Assembly: GCA_023433705.1 (NCBI GenBank)
Contig: JAEYUC010000046.1
Coordinates: 25,797-89,796, forward strand
Direction of reading: 5' to 3'
Length of the DNA: 64,000 nt
DNA from: Pseudomonadota bacterium
GTDB lineage: Bacteria > Pseudomonadota > Gammaproteobacteria > Steroidobacterales > Steroidobacteraceae
Shown here: positions 33,078 through 41,243 of the stretch, in pieces
How positions within the stretch are numbered: the stretch's first letter is position 1
Layout of the letters: the number at the start of each line of letters is the position of its first letter
The notes under the pieces: model-generated
Seen by the model: the letters and a program-made list of their open reading frames with translations, nothing else
What the model was told of the DNA's origin: nothing
Databases searched by the model: none
Translations under genes and position numbers: made by a program

Positions 33078-35224
33078 GGCTGCGGTTGAGGTTGCGATTG
33101 TGGTTCCGGTTGCTGCTGCGGCAACGCAGGCTGCGGCGCGGTCGGTCCGGATTCGGACGGCGGCGCGGGCGCATCGGATATCGGCGCCTGGCCCGGCGCG
33201 AGCGGCGGCGGAATCGGCGGCAGGCGCGGTTCCTTGCTGAACGGGATCAGCGGCAGGACCTCGGACTTCGGCCGGCCAGCCTTGATCTGCTCGTTGCGGA
33301 TGTAGTTGTACTTCGCGTCGGTCGCGATCGCCGTGGCGAGACCGTCGCGCAGGATCTTCGGACGGATGAAGACCATGAGGTTGGTCTTCTCGGTGTCCCG
33401 CTTGCGGGTCTTGAACAGCGCACCGAGCACCGGAATGCGGCCGAGGTAGGGCACGCGCGACTCGCTGCGCACGTCGCCGTCGCGGATCAATCCGCCCAGC
33501 ACGACGATGCCGCCGTCCTCGATGAGCACGTTGGTGTTGATCGTGCGCTTGAGCGTGATGGCGCTGCCGACGTCGCCCGTGGTGCCGGCGAGATCGGAGC
33601 TTTCGATCTCGATCTTGAGCTGCACCAGCGCGCCGCCCTCGTTGACCTGCGGCGTGATCTTGAGAATCGTGCCGACTTCCTGGCGCTGCACGGTCGTGAA
33701 CGGATTCACTTCGCCCGCGGTGCTGCCGGTGGTGTTCGTGTACTGGCCGGTGATGAACGGGACTTCCTGGGCGACCTTGAGCTCGGCCTCCTGGTTGTCC
33801 ATCGTGACCGTCGACGGGGTCGCGATGATGTTGGTGTTCGCGTCGCCCTGCAGCGCGCGGATCATCGCGGCGAAGTTCACGCCGGTGGCCGCGATGCGGC
33901 CGATGCCGAACGTCGTGCCGGTGGCGAGCGCGGGTGGAGCGGAGGCGGGATTGTCGATCGCCTGCGCGAGCTGCGCGAGGTTCACGCCGCCGACCGGCGA
34001 CATGAACGTGCCGACGGGAATGTTGCTGCTGTCCTCGGACCACACCGCCCAGTTCACGCCGAGCTCGGCGTTCTTCTTGACCTGCACGTCGACGATGATG
34101 GCCTCGACCAGCACCTGCGCGCGGCGGATGTCGAGCTTGTCGACGATGGCCCTGAGCGAGCGCATCACCTTCGCGGGCGCGGTGATCACGAGCGAGTTGG
34201 TCTCCGGTTCGGCCCAGATCGTGGTCGTGCGGTCCGCGCTCGCCGCCACCGACGAGGTCTGGCCGCCGGCCGCGGGCGCGCCGCTGGTCAGGGCGACGGT
34301 CGCGCTGATCTGTTCCTTGAGCTTGGCCGCGATCTTCTCCGCGTCCGCGAACTGAAGGTAGATGACCTGGGTATCACCGCCGCTCTGGAGCGGCGTGTCG
34401 AGGTGCGCGACCAGGGTCTTGATGCGCAGACGCAGCGACTTGTCGCCGCCGATGAGGACGCTGTTCGAACGGTCGTCCGCGATCACGCGTGACGGTCCGG
34501 CGCCGCCGCCTTCGGGTCCGCCGCCGCCCTGCTGCGCGAAGAATGTGTTCACCACGCGCACGACTTCGGCCGCCGTCGCGTGCTGCAGATTGATGATGTC
34601 GACGTCGCTGTCGCCCGCCTGGTCGATGCGCCCGATGATCCGCATCATGCGGTTCACGTTGCTGGCGCGGTCCGAGATGATGAGGATGTTGCTGGTCGGG
34701 TAGGCGGCAAGGTGCGCCGACTGCGGCATCAGCGGACGCAGCACGGGCACGATCTGCGCGGCGTTGACGTTCTTGACCGCGATGACCTGGGTGACCAGTT
34801 CCTCCGAGTCCGCGCGGACACGGTCGGGCAGGTCCTGGTTGACCATCTGGCGCGCGTTCGCGTCCGGAACGATCCGGATGATGTCGCCGGATTCCACCGC
34901 CACGAACTGGTGGACCTGCAGCAGGGCGAGGAAGGCTTCGTAAAACGCCCCCGGGGTCATCGGCGTCTGCGACAGCATCGTCACCTGCGCGCGCACACGC
35001 GGGTCCGGAATGATGGTCTTGCCGGTCACCTGCGCGACGGCGTCGATGACCTGGCCGATCTCGACGTCGCGGAAGTTAGGCGTGATCCGCTGGCCGTTGA
35101 GCTGCTGCGCGCTGACGACGGTCGTCGCGGTGAGCGCGACCAGCAGGACGAGCAGGCTTGCGGATCGGGTCGTCGGGCGGAGCACCTGGATGCCCTGGCG
35201 CGGGTTGTTTGTCTGGTACTGCAT
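33074..35224 (-). CDS. gspD: Type II secretion outer-membrane secretin GspD
   Basis: GspD forms the multimeric outer-membrane channel of the type II system. The 716-residue protein has a signal peptide (LLVLLVALTATTVVSAQ). N0 (LNGQRITPNFRDVEIGQVIDAVAQVTGKTII) is followed by N1-N3 repeats (VIAVKNVNAAQIVPVLRPLMPQ; NSVLIGGD; VIYLQFADAEKIAAKL). The secretin domain (VEAIIVDVQV...VPFITGQY...VGTILKITPQV...IVVLGGLIRD...VPYLGRIPVLGALF) ends at about 610. A Pro/Gln-rich tail follows and could bind a pilotin or stay disordered. It lies 8 nt after gspC and overlaps gspE. Confidence 0.97.
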   Translation of the reverse strand: MQYQTNNPRQGIQVLRPTTRSASLLVLLVALTATTVVSAQQLNGQRITPNFRDVEIGQVIDAVAQVTGKTIIPDPRVRAQVTMLSQTPMTPGAFYEAFLALLQVHQFVAVESGDIIRIVPDANARQMVNQDLPDRVRADSEELVTQVIAVKNVNAAQIVPVLRPLMPQSAHLAAYPTSNILIISDRASNVNRMMRIIGRIDQAGDSDVDIINLQHATAAEVVRVVNTFFAQQGGGGPEGGGAGPSRVIADDRSNSVLIGGDKSLRLRIKTLVAHLDTPLQSGGDTQVIYLQFADAEKIAAKLKEQISATVALTSGAPAAGGQTSSVAASADRTTTIWAEPETNSLVITAPAKVMRSLRAIVDKLDIRRAQVLVEAIIVDVQVKKNAELGVNWAVWSEDSSNIPVGTFMSPVGGVNLAQLAQAIDNPASAPPALATGTTFGIGRIAATGVNFAAMIRALQGDANTNIIATPSTVTMDNQEAELKVAQEVPFITGQYTNTTGSTAGEVNPFTTVQRQEVGTILKITPQVNEGGALVQLKIEIESSDLAGTTGDVGSAITLKRTINTNVLIEDGGIVVLGGLIRDGDVRSESRVPYLGRIPVLGALFKTRKRDTEKTNLMVFIRPKILRDGLATAIATDAKYNYIRNEQIKAGRPKSEVLPLIPFSKEPRLPPIPPPLAPGQAPISDAPAPPSESGPTAPQPALPQQQPEPQSQPQPQP

Positions 35225-35232
35225 GGACCTTG

Positions 35233-36192
35233 TTATTCGTTCCCGGGTGGCGCTTCCGCCGGTGACTGATCAGCCGGAATCATGCCATCCCCGCCGGAGC
35301 CTAGCTGCTCGGCTTCCGACGCCACCTGTGCAATGTTGAGCACCAGTTCCTGCTGTCGTCCATTGCGGGTGACCGTTACCCGGGCGTCGGTCGAGGAGTT
35401 GAGGGTGTTGAAGATCTCCTGGGCGCGGTCCCGGTCGTCGAGCGGGGTGCCGTTGATGGCGGTCACCAGGTCTCCGGCCCTCAGGCCGAGCCTGGCGAAG
35501 GCCTGGCGATTGGCTCCGGGATAGAGCCGGAATCCACGCATCTTGCCGCCCGCGAACACGGGCTGTGGCCGCAATACCTGGCCGAGCAGGCCGGGGTCGT
35601 CATTGACCAGCCGGCGCATGCGTTCGAGCGCCTGGTCGTTGCCGCCCGTCGCCGGCATCGGTGGCGGAGGGGCGCTGGCCATGGATGTGGATCGGCGCGG
35701 CAGGAAAACCGATTCGAGCACGCCGCCCCGATCGATCACCGCGCGGTCGTTGTAGACAGAATGCAGCTGCGCGCCACCGGGTACCTGCTTGCCGACGGTG
35801 ACCACCTTCGCCGAGGCCGCGTTCTCACCGATGATCGCCATGCCGATCTTGGGGTCTTCGGTCGCGAGCACGCCGGCCAGCACCAGCGGCATGCTCGAGG
35901 GCGGTGCGTTCGCGGCATCGCCGCCGGTTCCCTGCACGGCCGCCTCGCCGAACAGGTGCGCGTTCATCAACGCCCCGATGTCGAGGGGTGGCGCGACCGG
36001 CGCCGAGACGACAGGAGGAGGCGCCGTCTGACGGCTGCGACCGCTCATGCCGACCACAATGAACGCGAGTTGAGCGGCGAGCGCGAGTGCGAGGATGAAG
36101 GTCACGATTTGCGGAGCGCGCGCAATCACCCTGGAGCGCCAGTCGCCTCCAGCACTTGCGCCCGAGCTCCAGATGTTCGCAACCATTTCCAT
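35233..36192 (-). CDS. gspC: Type II secretion protein GspC with PDZ domain
   Basis: GspC links the inner-membrane platform to the secretin and selects substrates. The 319 residues show one N-terminal membrane segment (APQIVTFILALALAAQLAFIVVG, about 26-48) and a Pro-rich linker. The HR domain (LMNAHLFGEA...LVLAGVLATEDPKIGMAIIG) is followed by a C-terminal PDZ domain (YPGANRQAFARLGLRAGDLVTAINGTPL...VTVTRNGRQQELVLNI). It is the first gene of the leftward gspC-D-E-F operon and is divergent from clpS with 111 bp between them. Confidence 0.92.
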   Translation of the reverse strand: MEMVANIWSSGASAGGDWRSRVIARAPQIVTFILALALAAQLAFIVVGMSGRSRQTAPPPVVSAPVAPPLDIGALMNAHLFGEAAVQGTGGDAANAPPSSMPLVLAGVLATEDPKIGMAIIGENAASAKVVTVGKQVPGGAQLHSVYNDRAVIDRGGVLESVFLPRRSTSMASAPPPPMPATGGNDQALERMRRLVNDDPGLLGQVLRPQPVFAGGKMRGFRLYPGANRQAFARLGLRAGDLVTAINGTPLDDRDRAQEIFNTLNSSTDARVTVTRNGRQQELVLNIAQVASEAEQLGSGGDGMIPADQSPAEAPPGNE

Positions 36193-36266
36193 GATGATAC
36201 GTTTCGTCCCTTCGCGCCCTCAAGCGCTTGTTTTGTCTTGGCAAAGCGACGGTTCCCACCGTCCAC

Positions 36267-36295
36267 TTGTCATGCCTGATGACGCCCCCTATAAA
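36267..36295 (+). promoter_or_regulatory. Sigma70-type promoter of clpS
   Basis: TTGTCA (36267-36272) and TATAAA (36290-36295) with a 17-nt spacer. The predicted start is about 36302, at the clpS ATG (36304), so the transcript would be leaderless or nearly so. Confidence 0.7.
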
Positions 36296-36303
36296 GGGGC
36301 TCA

Positions 36304-36633
36304 ATGCCCAGCTCTGAAACTGAACGCCCCGATCATGGGGGCGCGGGCCTCGCCGTCGAAGAAGCCGAGCCCAAGACCAAGCAGCCACCGTTATATCAGG
36401 TGGTGCTGCTCAACGACGATTACACCCCAATGGAGTTCGTCGTCGACGTTCTGGAGAAATTCTTCCGCATGGACCGCACTACGGCAACGCGCGTCATGCT
36501 CGAGGTACATACGCAAGGCAAGGGTATTTGTGGTGTGTTCACTTACGAAATAGCCGAAACGAAAGTGGCCCTCGTCACCTCGTACGCGCGCGACCATCAC
36601 CATCCGCTGATGTGCACGCTCGAGGAGGCGTAG
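36304..36633 (+). CDS. clpS: ATP-dependent Clp protease adaptor ClpS
   Basis: ClpS delivers N-end-rule substrates to ClpAP. The 109-residue protein has a disordered N terminus followed by the core with YQVVLLNDDYTPMEFVVDVLEKFF, HTQGKGICGVFTYEIAETK and a final CTLEEA. The NDD and MEF residues that form the N-degron pocket are present. It is followed 33 nt later by clpA. aat, which makes N-end-rule substrates, is nearby on the opposite strand. Confidence 0.97.
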   Translation: MPSSETERPDHGGAGLAVEEAEPKTKQPPLYQVVLLNDDYTPMEFVVDVLEKFFRMDRTTATRVMLEVHTQGKGICGVFTYEIAETKVALVTSYARDHHHPLMCTLEEA

Positions 36634-36666
36634 GCCACGTGATCTAACGGCCGCGAGGTTGTAAAG

Positions 36667-38940
36667 GTGTTATCGCAAGAGCTCGAATTCTGTCTGAACG
36701 ACGCCTTCGCCAAGGCGCGTGAAGCTCGTCATGAGTTCCTCACCGTCGAGCACCTGCTGATCGCGATCCTCGATACGCCGAAGGTGCGCGAGATCCTGCG
36801 GGCCTGCGGCGCGGACATAAACCGCCTCAAGGACGCACTCAACGATCATCTCGACCGGACCACGCCGCGGTTGCCCGCGGACGAGGACCGCGAGGTCCAG
36901 CCGACGCTCGGATTCCAGCGGGTGCTGCAGCGCGCGGTATTCCACGTGCAGTCCTCGGGCAAGAAGGAAGTTGGCGTCGCGAACGTGCTCATCGCCATTT
37001 TCAGCGAGAAGCAGAGTCACGCGGTGCACTTGCTGAACCGCGCCGACGTCACGCGTCTCGACGTCGTCAATTTCGTGTCGCACGGGCTGTCCAAGATCGC
37101 CGAGGACAAGGCGGGCAAGGAAGAGACCGCGACCGAGGGCGAACGCGAGCCCGAAGGCGGCAGCGCGCTCGACAAGTACACGACGAACCTCAACCAGCTC
37201 GCGCAGGACGGCAAGATCGATCCGCTGATCGGCCGCCAGCTCGAAGTCGAACGGACCATCGAGATCCTGTGCCGCCGCCGCAAGAACAATCCGCTGTACG
37301 TCGGCGAAGCGGGCGTGGGCAAGACGGCCATAGCCGAGGGCCTCGCGCGCATGATCGTCGAGGGCAAGGTCCCCGACGTCCTGTCCGACTGCACTATCTA
37401 CTCGCTCGACATGGGATCGCTGATCGCGGGCACGAAATATCGCGGCGATTTCGAGAAACGGCTCAAGAGCGTGATCGCCGAGCTCAAGAAGCAGCCGGGC
37501 GCGATCCTGTTCATCGACGAGATCCACACCGTGATCGGCGCGGGTGCGGCCTCGGGCGGCGTCATGGATGCATCGAACCTGATCAAGCCCGTGCTCACCA
37601 ACGGCGAGCTGCGCTGCATCGGCTCGACGACATACCAGGAATACCGCGGCATCTTCGAGAAGGATCACGCGCTCGCGCGGCGTTTCCAGAAGATCGACGT
37701 GGTCGAGCCCACCGTCAACGAAACCGTCGACATCCTCATGGGGCTCAAGCCGCGCTTCGAGCAGCACCACGGGGTCACGTACACCAACGACGCGATCCGC
37801 GCCGCCGCGGAGCTCGCGGCGCGTCATATCAACGAACGGCACATGCCCGACAAGGCCATCGACGTGGTCGACGAGGCGGGTGCACGCCTGCGCCTGAAGC
37901 CGGCCAACGAGCGCGAGCCCGCGGTCGAAGTCAGGCACATCGAAGACGTGGTCGCGCGCATGGCTCGCATCCCCGCCAAGAGCGTGTCGCAGTCGGACAA
38001 GGAAGTGCTGCGCAATCTCGAGCGCAATCTCAAGCTCGTGATCTACGGCCAGGACAAGGCGATCGAGTCGCTCTCAGCCGCCATCAAGATGGCGCGTTCG
38101 GGCCTCGGCGATCAGCGCAAGCCCGTCGGCAGCTTCCTGTTCGCCGGTCCCACCGGCGTCGGCAAGACCGAGGTCACGCGCCAGCTCGCGATCGCCATGG
38201 GTATCGAGTTCATCCGCTTCGACATGTCGGAGTACATGGAGCGGCACACGGTCTCGCGCCTGATCGGCGCGCCGCCCGGATACGTGGGCTTCGACCAGGG
38301 CGGCCTGCTCACCGAGGCGATCGCCAAACATCCGCATTGCGTGCTGCTGCTCGACGAGGTCGAAAAGGCGCATCCGGACGTGTTCAACCTGCTGCTGCAG
38401 GTCATGGACCACGGCACTCTCACGGACAACAACGGCCGCAAAGCGGACTTCCGGCACGTCATCATCGTCATGACGACGAATGCCGGCGCGTTCGAGATGA
38501 ACCGTGCATCGATCGGCTTCGTCCAGTCGGACAACACGACCGACGGCGCCGAGGCGATCAAGCGCCTGTTCTCGCCCGAGTTCCGCAATCGCATCGACGC
38601 GATCATCCAGTTCGCGCCGCTCGACATGCCGGTCATCGAAAGGGTCGTCGACAAACTACTCGTCGAGATCGAGGCGCAGCTCGAGAAGAAGGGCGTCAGC
38701 ATCGTGCTCGACGACGCGGCGCGGCGCTGGCTCGCTGAGAAGGGCTACGACCCGAAGATGGGCGCGCGTCCGATGGCGCGGCTCATGCAGGAGCAGATCA
38801 AGCGGCCGCTCGCGGAAGAGCTGCTGTTCGGCAAGCTCGTCGCGGGTGGAACGGTGAAGATCGCCGTCGGCGCGGACGGCAAGGGGCTCACGCTCGAGAC
38901 TTTCCCGAACGAAGTGCCGGCGCTGCCCGCGCTGCACTAG
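36667..38940 (+). CDS. clpA: ATP-dependent Clp protease ATP-binding subunit ClpA
   Basis: ClpA is the AAA+ unfoldase that feeds ClpP. The 757 residues match E. coli (758). The N domain begins MLSQELEFCLNDAFAKAREARHEFLTVEHLL from a GTG codon. Walker A motifs are GEAGVGKT (213-220) and GPTGVGKT (494-501), with LFIDEIHTVIGAG and LLLDEVEKAHPD as the Walker B regions. The ClpP-docking tripeptide is IGF at 616-618. clpP itself is not in the window. Confidence 0.98.
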   Translation: MLSQELEFCLNDAFAKAREARHEFLTVEHLLIAILDTPKVREILRACGADINRLKDALNDHLDRTTPRLPADEDREVQPTLGFQRVLQRAVFHVQSSGKKEVGVANVLIAIFSEKQSHAVHLLNRADVTRLDVVNFVSHGLSKIAEDKAGKEETATEGEREPEGGSALDKYTTNLNQLAQDGKIDPLIGRQLEVERTIEILCRRRKNNPLYVGEAGVGKTAIAEGLARMIVEGKVPDVLSDCTIYSLDMGSLIAGTKYRGDFEKRLKSVIAELKKQPGAILFIDEIHTVIGAGAASGGVMDASNLIKPVLTNGELRCIGSTTYQEYRGIFEKDHALARRFQKIDVVEPTVNETVDILMGLKPRFEQHHGVTYTNDAIRAAAELAARHINERHMPDKAIDVVDEAGARLRLKPANEREPAVEVRHIEDVVARMARIPAKSVSQSDKEVLRNLERNLKLVIYGQDKAIESLSAAIKMARSGLGDQRKPVGSFLFAGPTGVGKTEVTRQLAIAMGIEFIRFDMSEYMERHTVSRLIGAPPGYVGFDQGGLLTEAIAKHPHCVLLLDEVEKAHPDVFNLLLQVMDHGTLTDNNGRKADFRHVIIVMTTNAGAFEMNRASIGFVQSDNTTDGAEAIKRLFSPEFRNRIDAIIQFAPLDMPVIERVVDKLLVEIEAQLEKKGVSIVLDDAARRWLAEKGYDPKMGARPMARLMQEQIKRPLAEELLFGKLVAGGTVKIAVGADGKGLTLETFPNEVPALPALH

Positions 38941-38958
38941 GGCCTGTTCACAGGCCCT
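38939..38958. terminator. Hairpin after clpA, possible bidirectional terminator
   Basis: An 8-bp perfect stem (38939-38946 with 38951-38958) with a TTCA loop begins at the clpA stop and lies 20 nt beyond the end of the convergent lapA-like gene. T-runs are weak on both sides. Confidence 0.5.
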
Positions 38959-38978
38959 GGTTGCACCGGCGAGCGCCC

Positions 38979-39215
38979 TCACTCGGGGTGTTTGCTCCGG
39001 CGCCAGAATCGGCCGCTCAGCCACCCGACCGCGAACATCACGCTAAGGCTCAGCCACAGCGGCATCTCGATGCCGACGTGAAACACGTCGATCGTGATTC
39101 GGTCGCGATTCTGGAAGATGAAGGCCGCCGCGAGGATCACGAGCGCGATCGCCAGCCAGTTCGCGGCCGTGAGCTGCGACAGCGAGAAGCCATGCTTTTC
39201 GGATTGAGTGGTCAT
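38979..39215 (-). CDS. LapA-domain (DUF1049) inner-membrane protein
   Basis: A 78-residue protein with two membrane helices: LTAANWLAIALVILAAAFIFQNRD and MPLWLSLSVMFAVGWLSGRF. The FxxQNRxxxxxxF and LxLxLxxxxAxGxLxG pattern is typical of LapA/DUF1049 proteins, associated with lipopolysaccharide assembly in E. coli. The ATG at 39215 gives a sensible short cytoplasmic N terminus; upstream codons are Arg-rich shadow sequence. It is downstream of the AraC-family gene, 110 bp away. Confidence 0.82.
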   Translation of the reverse strand: MTTQSEKHGFSLSQLTAANWLAIALVILAAAFIFQNRDRITIDVFHVGIEMPLWLSLSVMFAVGWLSGRFWRRSKHPE

Positions 39216-39325
39216 TGCGGGTTGCTCGGCGGCCGCGGAAGCGGGAAGCGTCCGTTTGGCGGCCGCCCACCGCCATCGGACCTTGGTCCCCAAGCGGCGG
39301 GCATGCCGACCGGACGTCGAACTAG

Positions 39326-40246
39326 TCAGAGCGGGCTGACGGGGACGCAGATGTCGCAGGTGAAGCGGCCAGTCTTCGGGTCGAACTTCCCGTCCACGGG
39401 GTAGTACTCGAAGAACGGCCGCGAATCGAGCTGCAGTCCGCTCTTCGGCAACCATTCGCGCAGCAGCAGGTCCCAGGCTCGCGGAATTTCCGCGCTGGTG
39501 CCTTCGAAGGCGAGGGCTGCGTAGCGGCCGCCGGGGATCAGCTTGTGTTGCGGTCTGCCGGTGAGGACTTCGCCCTCGGGGCTCGCGACACAGGCGTCGT
39601 ATCGCAGCTGCTCGGTTTTCGTCACGCTCGCGTCATCGAGACTGATGCCGAAACGCTCGCGCCCGAACAGGTTGTTGGTCCCCATCCATGGCGCGACGGT
39701 CTGCATCCAGAACCTTCCGATGGCCGGCCCGTATTCACCCGTGTGCCGGAGGTAGGCCACGTGTACGGGTTCACGATCGACGAGTTTCACGTTCATGCGT
39801 TTCTCCTGTTTGGAGCTCGCATGTTCCCGTCCCAGGCGATCGATCTCCTGATCGCGCTTGCCCGGGCCCGTGCCGCGCTTGCGCTTGGCCTGATCGATCT
39901 TGCTCTTCCGGTAGTGAGTGGGTGCCTCGTTGAATCGCGCACGGAACGCGCGCGTGAAGGCTTCCGCGGATCCGAACCCCACGCCCAGCGCGATCTGCAG
40001 CACGGGCACCGCGGGTTGGGCGCGCAGGCGCACCGCGGCGATTTCCAGGCGGCGACGCCGGACGTAGTCACCGAGCGCCTCGCCCGTCAGCGCCCGAAAC
40101 AGCCGGTGGAAGTGGAACGGAGAAAAGTTAGCCACCTCGGCAAGCGCGCCGAGGTCGAGATCCTGATCGAGGTGGCGATCGATGTGCTCGATCACCGCGT
40201 GCATCCGCCGGTTGTATTCGGCCTGGCTGCGGCGCGGGACGGACAA
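39326..40246 (-). CDS. AraC-family regulator with GyrI-like effector domain
   Basis: A 306-residue regulator. Two helix-turn-helix motifs occupy residues about 10-115 (DLGALAEVANFSPFHFHRLFRALTGEALGDYVRRRRLEIA; VLQIALGVGFGSAEAFTRAFRARFNEAPTHYR). A Lys/Arg linker leads to a C-terminal GyrI-like small-molecule binding domain from about 150 (NVKLVDREPVHVAYLRHTGEYGPAIGRFW). This Rob/SoxS-related layout often controls drug or stress responses; the effector and targets are unknown. It starts 8 nt after the infA stop on the same strand, so it may ride on infA transcription. Confidence 0.9.
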   Translation of the reverse strand: MSVPRRSQAEYNRRMHAVIEHIDRHLDQDLDLGALAEVANFSPFHFHRLFRALTGEALGDYVRRRRLEIAAVRLRAQPAVPVLQIALGVGFGSAEAFTRAFRARFNEAPTHYRKSKIDQAKRKRGTGPGKRDQEIDRLGREHASSKQEKRMNVKLVDREPVHVAYLRHTGEYGPAIGRFWMQTVAPWMGTNNLFGRERFGISLDDASVTKTEQLRYDACVASPEGEVLTGRPQHKLIPGGRYAALAFEGTSAEIPRAWDLLLREWLPKSGLQLDSRPFFEYYPVDGKFDPKTGRFTCDICVPVSPL

Positions 40247-40254
40247 GCGGGGCG

Positions 40255-40473
40255 TCAGCGGCCGCGGTAGACGATGCGGCCCTTGGACAGATCGTAGGGA
40301 GTCATTTCGACTGTGACCTGGTCGCCCGTCAGGATGCGGATGTAGTTTTTGCGCATCTTTCCCGAGATGTGAGCCGTGACGACGTGGCCGGTCTTCAGCT
40401 TCACACGGAAAGTGGTGTTAGGCAGAGTCTCGACGACTTCGCCTTCCATCTGAATCGCATCTTCTTTCGACAT
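40255..40473 (-). CDS. infA: Translation initiation factor IF-1
   Basis: A 72-residue single OB-fold protein, MSKEDAIQMEGEVVETLPNTTFRVKL...GHVVTAHISGKMRKNYIRILTGDQVTVEMTPYDLSKGRIVYR, full length and canonical. The ATG at 40473 is clear; the longer frame upstream is spurious. It lies between aat (upstream, 65 bp) and the AraC-type gene. Synteny clpA/infA/aat is the same as in E. coli, where a tRNA-Ser sits between clpA and infA. Confidence 0.98.
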   Translation of the reverse strand: MSKEDAIQMEGEVVETLPNTTFRVKLKTGHVVTAHISGKMRKNYIRILTGDQVTVEMTPYDLSKGRIVYRGR

Positions 40474-40538
40474 CCGGAACCTGTGGCACCCTCGAAGGCC
40501 GCGAATTCTGCCAGAAAAGCGCTGGCGGGGAGCAATTT

Positions 40539-41237
40539 TCAGGAAACGGAAAACAACGGCACGTCGGGGCCCTTCACCGCCTCCGCAATCAGTGCGCCGA
40601 ATTCGCGGCGGCTGACCGGTTTGCTGCCCAGGGACCGCAGGTGCGGGGTAGGTAGCTGACAGTCGATCAGTGTGAGCCCCGCAACAAGGCCCCGTTCCGC
40701 GAGCCATGCCAGCGCCACCTTCGATGCGTCCCGTTCTCGGCTGAACATGGATTCACCGAAAAACACGCGGCCCATCAGTACTCCGTAGAGTCCGCCGACC
40801 AGTTCGCCCGCCAGGCGGACCTCGACGCTGTGCGCGTGGCCCTGTGTATGCAACAGGCAATACGCGGCGTGCATCTCGGGTGTGATCCAGGTGCCGGTGG
40901 AATTTTCGCGCCGCGCCGCGCAGGCGCGCACCACCGCCGGGAAGTCCCGGTCGAACGTTACTTCGAAGCCCCGATTTCGTAGGGTTTTCGCAAGGCTACG
41001 CGAACATTTGAATTGCGCGGGCAGCAGGATTTCGCGCGGGTCAGGCGACCACCACAACACCGGCTGACCGGCCGAATACCACGGAAAGATCCCACGCCGG
41101 TACGCGGCCAGCAGCCGGGTCGGCGAAAGGTCGCCGCCGGCAGCCAGCAAGCCCTCGGGTTCATCGAGTGCGTGGTCGATCGGGGGAAACCATTCCCGGT
41201 CACCTTCGGGCGCAAGCCATGTGATCGTCTTGTTCAC
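40539..41237 (-). CDS. aat: Leucyl/phenylalanyl-tRNA--protein transferase
   Basis: Aat adds Leu or Phe to N-terminal Lys or Arg, creating a degron read by ClpS and ClpA. The 232-residue protein shows the family signatures FPPxDxAxxEPxGLLAAGGDL, YRRGIFPWYSAGQPVLWWSPDPR, GTWITPEMHAAY, HSVEVRLAGELVGGLYGVLMGRVFFGESMFSRERDASKVAL and DCQLPTPHLRSLGS. It starts 6 nt after the acetyltransferase-like gene upstream, in a trxB - FemAB-like - aat - infA unit. Confidence 0.97.
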   Translation of the reverse strand: MNKTITWLAPEGDREWFPPIDHALDEPEGLLAAGGDLSPTRLLAAYRRGIFPWYSAGQPVLWWSPDPREILLPAQFKCSRSLAKTLRNRGFEVTFDRDFPAVVRACAARRENSTGTWITPEMHAAYCLLHTQGHAHSVEVRLAGELVGGLYGVLMGRVFFGESMFSRERDASKVALAWLAERGLVAGLTLIDCQLPTPHLRSLGSKPVSRREFGALIAEAVKGPDVPLFSVS

Positions 41238-41243
41238 GGTGCG

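Noticed and set aside
33078..34043. N-terminal extension of GspE
   Set aside because: It runs inside gspD in another frame, and the ATG at 33077 overlapping the gspD stop is the normal coupled start.
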